From the NCBI GenBank assembly GCA_001599815.1, contig BCIA01000008.1, positions 1,323,945 through 1,387,944 of the forward strand: DNA of 64,000 nt. The letters run 5' to 3'. The notes under the pieces were generated by a model. It saw only the letters and a list, made by a program, of their open reading frames with translations, did no database searches and was not told where the DNA came from. Origin of the DNA: Furcasterigmium furcatum (taxonomy: Eukaryota > Ascomycota > Sordariomycetes > Glomerellales > Plectosphaerellaceae). Position 1 is the stretch's first letter. Each line of letters opens with the position of its first letter. Below are positions 55,171 through 64,000 of the stretch, in pieces. The position numbers were made by a program, and so were the translations under genes.

Positions 55171-58100
55171 ATAGTTATAGCTATAATAGTTCCGGTATAT
55201 TTATTAGCGCTTATAGGTGCTTTTTTTCTGTGGTTTAGTGTAGGTAATACTAACCCGTAGTAATATTAAAGATAACTAATAAGCTAGGTCGTCTTAACTG
55301 GTAAGAGCTTAATAAGGAAGCTTATCTTAAGGAGTTATAATAAATAGTAATTAAGGCTCAAGTAAAAATAGTAGAGTTTATAAATTAACTAAAGCGCTTA
55401 TATATTTAGAAGCGTTTATTAAAGGCTAAAGGGGTAAAAATAGTAAATCGGGGTCTTTATTCCTTAAATAAGTTAGAGGAGATTAAGCGTTATAAGTCTA
55501 AAACTACTATAGACGTAATATCTTTTAGCGTAATTAGTGTGGTAGACTAGAATATATTAGATCTAGGCGATTTATCTAGCGGTAGAAGTCTAGGAGTTAT
55601 AATAGCGAGTTTCTTAGGTATTTAATCAGTTTTTATATATTTTCCTTATACCTATAGTCCTTTTATTTAACTAAATATTTATTATATCTTTAGTTTATAT
55701 AGTAATTAAAGATCTTTTTAATTATATATTCTTTAGTATCGTCTACTTTAAGGCCCTACTTAAGCAGCGTATCAGGGTATACTAGTTCTAATAGCGAGAT
55801 ATAGAAGATATTATAAATCTTTATATTATCTAGTAGTATAAGTTAAAAGTCAATATTTAAAAGTTACTTTAAGATTTTAAAGGGTCTAAGTTTTTTAAAG
55901 TCTAACTTACTATTTAGTTACTATATTTTAATATTTTTATAAAGTAGGTAGATTTTATCCCCCTCTTTAAGGGTTAGTCCTTTAATCCTTTTTTAGTTTA
56001 TATAGTATATTATATATTATCTAATTATTTCTAGGTCTATCCGGAATTTATCGTAAATTTATTTAATATTTACGGTAAGCTTTATTACCTTAGGAGTATT
56101 CTTAGCTTCCCTTAGTTCTCTATAAGCTATAGGCTAGAATCTATAGTTAGTATAGAATAGGGAGTTTTTTATTAACTTACTTAGTATACTATTATAAGTA
56201 AACTATACTAGTAGTAGTAGTTTAACCTAGTTATTCTATAGGTAGTTAATATAATAGCAGAGATATTATTTAAGCGTCTAGTTTATTCTTTTAGTCTATC
56301 TATCTAACTAAGGGTAGAATACTATAGATAGCTTAAGCTTTAGTCTAAGCTATATAGTAAGCGACTTTTAGAAGTTATTTATAAATAGCTTATCTTAATC
56401 TGATATAAGTTTAATTAGGATACCTTACTATAATATAATATTATATAAGAAGATATATATAAAGTCTTCTATAATGCCTATCTTAAGGTATAATAAAAAA
56501 TAAGTATACTTAGTAAACCGGTTAATAATAACTAAGATTAAATTATACTTTATTCCTATTATTAGTTCCTTAGACTCTAATAGGTCTATAATAAAGTTTA
56601 TACTAACTAACCTTTATAGTATAGTTAATATACTAAGTACTTAGAGTTATTTATAGGCTTTATACCTACTAGCCTTACTCTAGCTATAAAGATTATACTT
56701 ACTAATTATATCCTATACTTCTTTTTAGATATACTTTTTATTTAAATACTACTAGATTCTCTAAAGGTCTTCTAGGTTCCTTAATATCTATACGCCGGTA
56801 CGCTATAGATCTTAAAGATCTTTTATTCTTAGTTTATCTTAATCCTATCGATAGTTATAAGTATTCTAACGTTATAGATAAGGTTTTTATTATTATTAAT
56901 CCTAAGGATTATATAGCTAGTAACTTCTTTATCTAATTAAAGGTCGCTTTAGCGGCTAAGGGTATCTATTTAGCTATTTTTAGATCCTTTACGGTAGATA
57001 ATCTTAAAGTTAAATTTAGTTAGGAATTTAGACTATCTAGTCTATCTTTTATTTAGATCTTTTATAGTTATAAAGATTATTAGGTTTTAGTGGTCGGTAT
57101 AGATTAGTATTAGTTCCTTAGTCCTAGAGAGGTATACCCTCTATTCCTAAAATACTTTAATAATAGCTATAAGCTCTTTATTATAGATCTAGTAATTAAG
57201 TTAAGGTCTATATAGCTTTTTTAAGTAGAACACTATTAGTTAAATTTTTCTATCCTTATATATCTAGCTTAACGCTCCTCCGAGGGTATAGTCTAATATA
57301 TTAGTCTTAATAATCTATAGTAGTTTAGGGTCTATTAGATAACTATATTTAATAACTATATTTAATAACTATTAATAACTATACTATATCTATTACTCCC
57401 TATAAGGGTCTTAATCTAGCCCTGGGACGTCTAGGCCTATAGTTAGAAAATAGGCTCTAGGCTACGGAGCTCCCCAGGGGCTACGGGGCTCCCCAGGGGC
57501 TACGGGGCTCCCCAGGGGCTACGGAGCTCCCCAGGGAGGCCCGGGCTCAGTTCCGGAGAGGTCTACCCTCTATAAATATAGAGGGTTATCCCCCGTAGCT
57601 ATTAAAACTACTTCCTATATCTTTATCAATCACAACACTTACAACCAATATAATCACTATTACTACTACTTTTTATCTTTACTACCCTTCTATTTTAACA
57701 GGGTCTAATATACTTAAAATAGGTTTACTAAGTATCCTTTCCTTAATATTATTAAAGGCTTATTAATATTATATAGTCTATATAAATTCCTTACCTACCT
57801 TAGTAAGGTCTATTAGAGGTATAAATATCTTTCTATATCTAAAAATAAATTATTAATAATAGTTAATAAATCCTAGGAATCTATAAATATCCCTAACGTT
57901 TTTAGGTATAAGCTATTTATATATAGCTTTAAGTTTCTTAGGGTCTATAATAACTTTATTAGGTCGGAATTAATATCTGAGAAAGTTGACTTATTATATA
58001 TAGAATTCTACCTTTTTAGGCTTTATTAATAGTTTTACTACTTATAGCTTTATAAGTATCTTATATATATACTACTTATACTCTTCTAAGGTCTTAGAGA

Positions 58101-61100
58101 AGATTAAGATATTATTAAGGTATACTACTATAAATATATTAAGATATTCCCGTAGGATGTTATTAAGTATTACTTAGAATATAGCTGGAGTATTAGTTAG
58201 TCCGAAGGGTATAACTAGATACTCAAAATATCCTCTATAAGTTCTAAAAGCGGTTTTTTATTTTTCCCCTTCCTTAATATAGATTAAATTATATACGCCT
58301 TTAAGGTTTAAGGCCGTAAACCACTATACTCCTATTAATAGATCTTAGATTTTAGAGATAAGCGGTAGGGGGTAATAGTTCTTAACCGTAATATCGTTAA
58401 GTTTCCGGTAGTTAATATATAATTATTATTTACTATTTTTCTTTAGTATAAATAGGATTAGGTATCCTATTCGTAATAATAAGGGCCTAATATATCCCTT
58501 ATTAAGGTTCTCCTTAAGGTATTTATTAAGGGCTTATTAGTCTACTTTATTAAGTCTATATAAGGCTTTAAAGGTAGGAGGATATTTCCCTTCCTTTAGT
58601 ATAATCTTATAGTTATAGTATATATATTCCGGTAATCCGGATTTAAGTATTTCTTTAAATACACTAAAATACTTTTAGTATTACTCTAGGACGTTCTTTA
58701 TTTATCCTTTAAGTTCTTTATTGAGTTTTACGAGTCTACTATTTTTAATAAGGCTAAGTTATTTCTTATTATTATATTATAGTTTCTTTTTTAGCTTTTA
58801 CTAATAATTAATATATCCTTTTTAGTCTATTAATATAATATATTAAGGGAGTTAATAATAGTCTATAAAATCTATAGCCTATACTTTTACCTAGTAGATA
58901 TAGTTAGTTATCTAATTAATTATAGGGTTATACTTTTATAACTATAGAATACCTAGAATAATATCTTATTTACTAATATTAATAATATTAAAGATAATAG
59001 GTATTATATAGTTTAAGATATAGACTAAAAGTTATATAGTTTCTATATTTATTATCCCTCTATTATATAATATCGCCTCTCCTTTTATATATTATAGCTG
59101 GTATAAGTCTTTCTTAGGTAGTTCCTTAAATTAATCCCTTAAGATTATATATCTATATATATAGTTCCCTTATACTCTACTATTTATTAGCGTAAGGTAC
59201 TCTTTACTATAGAGTTCTATTATAGTTATAGGGTGCTTATAGTTATTACCTCCGTTATTAAGGTTATAAAGGTCTTTAGTTATTTTTACTTATTCCTACC
59301 TCACTTCTAGGAATAATATCTTTTATTTTCTAAGTAGCGCTTATTTTTACTTCTACGCTTCTTATATCTTTCCTAGTATAGTTAGGGAAGTTCTTTATTA
59401 GTATAGTCTCCCTCCTTATAATACTTTTCCCTAAGTATACCCTACCTAGCTATCTATTACGTAAAGTAGATAATATACGCTTTTTACTTAGGGTTTTATA
59501 TAAAATAGTTATTTATAATAAGCTTTTATAGTTTTAGGTTATTAAGGATATTTCTTTACTCCTAAGCTTTTGTTATAATATAAATCCTATAATAATTAAC
59601 TTAATAGTTATACTAAATATTTTATTAAGATATATACTAGGCTAGGTATTATAGGTCTAGTATAAAGATCATATAGCGTTAGTTTACTTAGTATATATAT
59701 AATATCTAGTAGGGTAGCTTAGTATTAGTATACCCCTTAAGTATTATATAGTTATTTTATTATCGGGGATAGAATTTATTCTCTATCTTTAGCGATATAT
59801 ACCTTATATAGTTATTATAGATATAGTTTTCCTAGAAGAGGTCTTTATAGCGGAGGTCTTCCGGCTAAAGTTTTAGGTTATCTCTAAACTTAGGGTAGTT
59901 AAGTATATAAAACTAGGGTTCTTTTAAGGTTTACTTAATAGGGATACTAATAAATAATATCTCCTCTTAGTCGGTAAGGTCCTTATATCCTTTTAGCTTA
60001 ATAGGTTTAGGTTTATCCCTACTATAGTCCTTATATCGTTTATAAATATCTATAATAAGTTTATTATATACTTTTTAGTATACTTTAAAGATATAGCTTT
60101 ATCTATAAGGTTTTTTATCTCCTTCTTTATTGCTTATAGCTTTAGGCAAGATTTCTAGTCCGCTTAATAACTCCTCTAAGTCTTCTTTAGGGATAACTAA
60201 CTTAGGGCTAGGTATATATATAGGTATATACTAATAGTCGCTAAGTCCCTAAGTCACTTCCTTACCTTTCTTATTAAGTATATATTATTACTTAATTACC
60301 GTAAAAATCCTAACCTCTAATTAAGAGGGCTTTTAGTATTAAAGCACTTCTTTTTTTTTTCTTTTTTTTTCTAAAGTTATATATATTATTCCTAGGTATA
60401 TAATCCTTCTAAGGGTGCTAGTTATATATACGCCCTGTTTTTATATCCTAATAAGTCCTTAACTTCCTAGTTAATCTACTTAACTTATTCCTATACCTAT
60501 AAGTTAGGGAAGGCCTTTTAGGTAGCGTCCTATAGTTTTTATTTTTTAGTTTTTATAAGTATAGTAAGTATTTATACTATAGTCTAGGGGTTATTATATC
60601 TAGTACGTCTAATAATATTAAGTTATTAATTATTACCTATAAGTTACTTAGGTTAGCGGTAATCTTATACTATATAACTAGTTTTATTATAGTTATAATA
60701 TTTAATATCCTTTAAGTTATACTTAGGTAGTAGCTATCTCTAGGCTACTTTTAGTTTTATAGGTCTAGTATATCTACTATTATTCTATAAAGTGCTATTA
60801 GTTAGAGGGAATCTACGGTTTTAGTTATATTATTTATAGTTTCCTCCCGTAGGTTAGTAGCGCTAATTAATATTAGATTAGTATATTATATTATTACTAT
60901 AGCGGCGTTCTAGGTGTCTCTTATACTAGCGATTATTAATCTTAATAGCTATAGCGGTATACTCTATAAAGTCCTTAGGTCGCTCTATCTTAATAAGTTT
61001 ATTTTTAATATTATCCTTAAGTCCTATATAGTATATTATAATCAAGGGCTTATTATCTTAGTTAAAACGTAAGGCGGCTTATTAGAACTATATAGTATAT

Positions 61101-61630
61101 TTAGCGGTAGATCCTTTTTAGTAGAGGTTTTAGAGCTTTTGCTTATTAGTCTAGTCTTTATTAGGATCTCTAAAGGTTTCCCTAAGGGTTTTCTTAAAGA
61201 TAGTAAATTTTCTAAAAATCTTTTTAGTGCTATTATCTTAGTTATCTTCCCTTTAGTCTAGGAAGTCCTTCTAAATAGGTTTAAACTAAAAGAGTTTATC
61301 TCCTTTAAGGAAGGCGGTAGTATAGATAACCTTATTGGCTTTAGTAGGTAGATCTCTTATATAGAAGAGTTAATAGGCCTTAATATAAGTAAGGAAACTA
61401 GTGAGTTTAGTCTTCTTTCCGTTAAATATAGGTAGGTTAGGGTAGTAGAGGTAAGTACCCCCGCTCCTCTGCTTAAGTTAGCGTTAGAGTTTAAGGTTTT
61501 AATCTTAGAGCTATATAATTATTCTAAGGACTTGTTCTATACTAGTAATAGGTCCTCTAGTAGCTAATCTAGTCTTATATACTATAGGTATTATTATAAG
61601 TGCTATTTATAGTAAAGGTAACTTACTAAA
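55171..61630 (-). mobile_element. Degenerate Ty3/gypsy retrotransposon relic
   Basis: On the minus strand the order is gag, RT, RNase H, integrase, the gypsy arrangement. Gag near 60.9-61.2 kb: GLKDNIKNKLIKIERPKDFI and EYTAIAIKINN. RT near 57.7-58.6 kb: YRLNKVD, LNKGYIRPLLLRIGYLILFI, YRKLNDITVKNYYPLPLISK, FTALNLKGVYNL, TAFRTYRGYFEYLVIPFGLT and VYLNNILIFSKT, where the active-site YLDD has become YLNN. RNase H near 56.94-57.33 kb: YTLGGALS, ELIAIIKVF and IYTDH. Integrase near 56.2-56.7 kb: INFIIDLLESKELIIG, ILVIINRFTKYTYFL and KLISD-stop-DKLF. Stops replace many expected Trp and Gln. A family 1 LTR (57333-57700) interrupts it between RT and RNase H. Outer edges are approximate. Confidence 0.85.
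57333..57700 (-). repeat. Solo LTR, family 1, copy B, with 5-bp target duplication
   Basis: 368 bp, read on the minus strand as TGTTAAAATAGAAGGG ... AGTTATCTAATA. It is flanked by perfect GGGTC repeats at 57328-57332 and 57701-57705. The gypsy relic reads ILDP up to the left of the insertion and resumes DPKLL after it, confirming a clean insertion. The middle holds GC-rich tandem units (GGGGCTACGGGGCTCCCCA), unlike the AT-rich surroundings. Confidence 0.88.
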
Positions 61631-61977
61631 TGTTAAAAACAGAAAGGTAGTAAAGATAAAAGGTAGTAATAGTAGTTATATTAGTTATGTGTGTTGTGAT
61701 GGATAAAGATATAGAAGGTAGGTTTAATAGCTACGGGGGATAACCCTCTATATTTATAGAGGGTAGACCTCCCCGGGACTGAGCCCGGGCCTCCCTGGGG
61801 AGCTCTGTAGCTCCTGGGGAGCCCCGTAGCCCCTGGGGAGCTCTGTAGCCTAGAGCCTATTTTCTAGCTCTGGGCCTAGACGTCCCAGGGCTAGATTAAG
61901 ACCCTTATAGGGAGTAATAGATATAGTATAGTTATTAATAGTTATTAAATATAGTTATTAAATATAGTTATCTAATA
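61631..61977 (+). repeat. Solo LTR, family 1, copy C, with 5-bp target duplication
   Basis: 347 bp, begins TGTTAAAAACAGAAAGG and ends AGTTATCTAATA. Flanked by perfect CTAAA at 61626-61630 and 61978-61982. It is the reverse complement of copy B over nearly its full length and has the same GC-rich internal units. Confidence 0.87.
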
Positions 61978-62439
61978 CTAAATAAGAGCGATTAAAGTAT
62001 TATAATTTATATATCTCTACTAATAAAGATATAAGGTATTAAGGTAGGTTTATATTATTAGTAAGTTAGGTAGGCTTATTTAGTATTTATTCTTTTAATC
62101 GGGTTATTTCTTTATAAGAGGTTATAAAGAGCTTTCCCTTTTTAAGGTAATAAGTAATAAAGACTTAAGTTAATCGCTGAAGTATTTAGGTATAGTCTAT
62201 AGTCCCTAGGATATTTATCCTAATATACCTATCCCCTTTAGCTGGCTTACTTTGACTTACTACTACTTAGTAGTAATCCGACTATAATGCTTCTCCTAGA
62301 TCACCGGCTTACTCTAGATTACTATTATAATCTAGTGATCCGACCGTGATCCCTGCTAACTAATCCTAGTCCCGTACCTAGTTACGTAACCGTCTTTTCC
62401 TTATTAATCCTGCTGCCGTTATATGCTAACGTAAGAGCC
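61978..62439. other. AT-rich spacer between LTR copies C and D
   Basis: 460 bp with no readable protein. Its first 100 bp resemble the sequence just left of LTR copy A (near 51.93-52.02 kb). An AGATTA...TAATCT inverted repeat lies near 62.32 kb. Nature unknown. Confidence 0.4.
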
Positions 62440-62985
62440 TATTAGATAACTATATTTAATAACTATATTTAATAATTATACCTATTAATAAATTACTCTC
62501 TATACCTAATAGGGAGTAAGGGTCCCGATTAAGCCCCAGGGACGTCTAGGCCCAGAGCTGGAAAATAGGCTCTGGGCTACGGGGGCTGGAATCCAGCTCC
62601 AGGGACGTCCAGGCCCAGAGCTGGAAAATAGGCTCTGGGCTACGGGGGCTGGAATCCAGCTCCAGGGACGTCCAAGCCCAGAGCTAGAAAAGAGGCTCTG
62701 CGCTACAGTGGGCTAGAATCTAGCTCCAGGGACGTCCAGGCCCAGAGCTGAAAAATAGGCTCTAGGCTACAGGGCCCAGCCCACTATCTTCGGGACCGAG
62801 GGAGGATTTTCGGCACCGATTACAGAGGGTCGGGACCGACCCGGGGATTTTACCTTCTATAAATATAGAGGGTTATCCCCCGTAACTATCCTATCTATCT
62901 TCAATATCTTTATCCATCACAACACACTATTTTAATATAACCACTATTATTACCTTTCATCTTTACTACCCTTCTGTTTTTAATA
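62440..62985 (-). repeat. LTR family 1, copy D, expanded
   Basis: Left end TATTAGATAACTATATTT and right end CTTCTGTTTTTAATA match copy B, but the element is about 546 bp because of an internal 63-bp tandem array. No matching target duplication: flanks are gagcc and atatt. To its right a plus-strand gypsy fragment starts at once. Confidence 0.75.
62536..62770. repeat. GC-rich 63-bp tandem array inside LTR copy D
   Basis: About three full units and one partial, each containing CCAGGGACGTCCAGGCCCAG, AGCTGGAAAATAGGCTCTGG and GCTACGGGGGCTGGAATCCA. The first two units are almost identical; later ones have diverged. Strikingly GC-rich within an AT-rich block. Confidence 0.8.
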
Positions 62986-63499
62986 ATATTAGTGAATAGG
63001 ATATAATCCTAGGTACTTTATAGTTATAAAAGTATAACCCTATAATTAATTAGATAATAAGTTATATCTACTAGGTAGAGATATAAGTTATAGACTTTAT
63101 AGACTATTATTAACTCCCCTAATATATATCAATAGACTGAAAAGGATATATTAATTACTGGTAGAAGCTAAGGAAGAAAACTATAATATAACGATGGGAA
63201 GTAACTTAGCCTTATTAAAAATAGTAGCCCTATAAAGCTTAATAAAGAGCTTAAGGAATAAATAAAGAACGTTTTAGAGTAATATTAGAAATACTTTAGC
63301 GTATTTAGAGAAATACATAAATTTAGATTATTAGAATATATATACTATGACTATGAAATTATATTAAAGGAACGGAAATACCCTACCTTTAAAGCCTTAT
63401 ATAGACTTAATAAAGTAGACTAATAAGCGCTTAACGGATACCTTAAGGAAAGACTTAATAAGGGATATATTAGGCCTTTATTATTACTAGTAGGATACT
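62986..63499 (+). mobile_element. Gypsy fragment in plus orientation
   Basis: Matches the minus-strand gypsy relic (about 58.5-59.0 kb) but on the opposite strand. It ends with ERKYPTFKALYRLNKVD, LNKGYIRPLLLLVGYL, where it is cut by LTR-like copy F. Stops are present. It represents a second, independently decayed insertion of the same family. Confidence 0.78.
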
Positions 63500-63890
63500 T
63501 ATTAAAAATATAAGGGTAGTAAAGATATAAAGGTAATAATAGGAATAATAGTTATATATATATATAGATATATATCGATATATCTAAGTAGGAAAAAATA
63601 AGTGTAATAACTACCGGGGGTCCCTCTATATTTATAGAAAATTTACCCCTATATAAATCGGTACGTAGCTACGTCGCTCTATACCTCTTCGAAATTTTAA
63701 CTTCCGGATTTATCGTACTTACGGGTATAGTACCGGATTTAGTGGATTTTACTATATATACATCCGGTTATTTAAATATTATAGATATTAAAAGTATTTT
63801 ACCTTGTTTTTATTTTCTATATTTACAAGGCTTATTATAAGTATTTTATACGGTTTTACTTATATAGTCTTTTTAGTAGTTTTAAAAGCT
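63500..63890 (+). repeat. LTR-like family 2, copy F
   Basis: Begins TATTAAAAATATAAGGGTAG and matches copy E in reverse complement for about 390 bp. It interrupts the plus-strand gypsy fragment within RT. The right edge is approximate and merges into tandem repeats. Confidence 0.7.
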
Positions 63891-63910
63891 ATGGTAATTA
63901 TTAAATAATA

Positions 63911-64000
63911 CCTATATTTAATACCTATATTTAATACCTATATTTAATACCTATATTTAATACCTATATTTAATACCTATATTTAATACCTATATTTAAT
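63911..64000. repeat. 13-bp tandem repeat running off the window
   Basis: About seven copies of CCTATATTTAATA in direct tandem, continuing to the last base, so the full array length is unknown. Confidence 0.9.

Larger units (their letters stand above)
51690..64000. other. AT-rich block of RIP-like decayed repeats
   Basis: From about 51.7 kb the base composition switches abruptly to strongly AT-rich and stays so to the window end apart from short GC-rich islands inside LTR copies. No long open frame exists on either strand. Retroelement proteins can be read only through many TAA/TAG codons, mostly where Gln or Trp is expected. That is the pattern left by C-to-T change at CpA on both strands, the hallmark of repeat-induced point mutation. 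Confidence 0.9.

Noticed and set aside
62536..62770. CRISPR-like array
   Set aside because: Units are contiguous tandem repeats without unique spacers, inside an LTR of a eukaryotic genome.
54785..63890. One large DNA transposon with terminal inverted repeats
   Set aside because: The interior contains gypsy relics in both orientations and LTRs with their own target duplications, no transposase is readable, and the ends look like LTR termini.

Overview
The window is nuclear DNA from a filamentous ascomycete (Pezizomycotina). Protein resemblance (Srp2-like SR protein, Pex20, Cpc1, Kin1, Whi2-like BTB protein) suggests Sordariomycetes, but I cannot name a genus. The evidence is short introns (mostly 50-110 nt, GTRNGY donors, CTAAC/CTRAC branch sites, YAG acceptors), fungal-specific families such as Pex20, and a sharp change from GC-rich gene space to an AT-rich block of decayed retrotransposons whose mutations look like repeat-induced point mutation (RIP).

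Positions 1-23 kb are dense with genes: a membrane protein cut by the window edge (DUF7820 type, +), a CCDC174-like protein (-), a small membrane protein (-), tRNA m7G methyltransferase Trm8 (+), an Mdm1-type sorting nexin (+), an Srp1/Srp2-like SR protein with a 6-nt microexon (+), Pex11 (-), fructose-1,6-bisphosphatase (+), a DUF1295 membrane protein (-), homoserine dehydrogenase (+), a CIA30-domain protein (-) and a bZIP factor (-). From about 23.2 to 32.0 kb I can support no gene.

Positions 32-51.4 kb hold Caf40/CNOT9 (-), a Kin1-type kinase (-), a GPATCH1-like G-patch protein (+), a Whi2-like BTB protein (+), a secreted sorbosone-dehydrogenase-like protein (+), Sec13 (-), Pex20 (+) and the cross-pathway control factor Cpc1/Gcn4 (+). 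The Cpc1 leader has a two-uORF arrangement and two TGASTCA sites upstream. Pex11, Pex20 and FBP1 link to peroxisomal and gluconeogenic metabolism. HOM6 is an amino-acid biosynthetic gene of the kind Cpc1 controls, although I saw no consensus site in its promoter.

From about 51.7 kb to the end the DNA is AT-rich and has no long open frame. It contains a Ty1/copia relic (-), a Ty3/gypsy relic (-) with gag, RT, RNase H and integrase still readable through many stops, a second gypsy fragment in the opposite orientation, four copies of one LTR family (two flanked by perfect 5-bp target duplications), two inverted copies of a second LTR-like family, and tandem repeats. GC-rich islands sit inside some of the LTR copies.

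The most interesting points are the 6-nt microexon, the Cpc1 leader (two uORFs plus an unbroken main frame that may carry an N-terminal extension reached only by a +1 shift), the 52-C homopolymer just before the Mdm1 start, and the nested LTR insertions. I see no sign of a wholly new multi-gene system.
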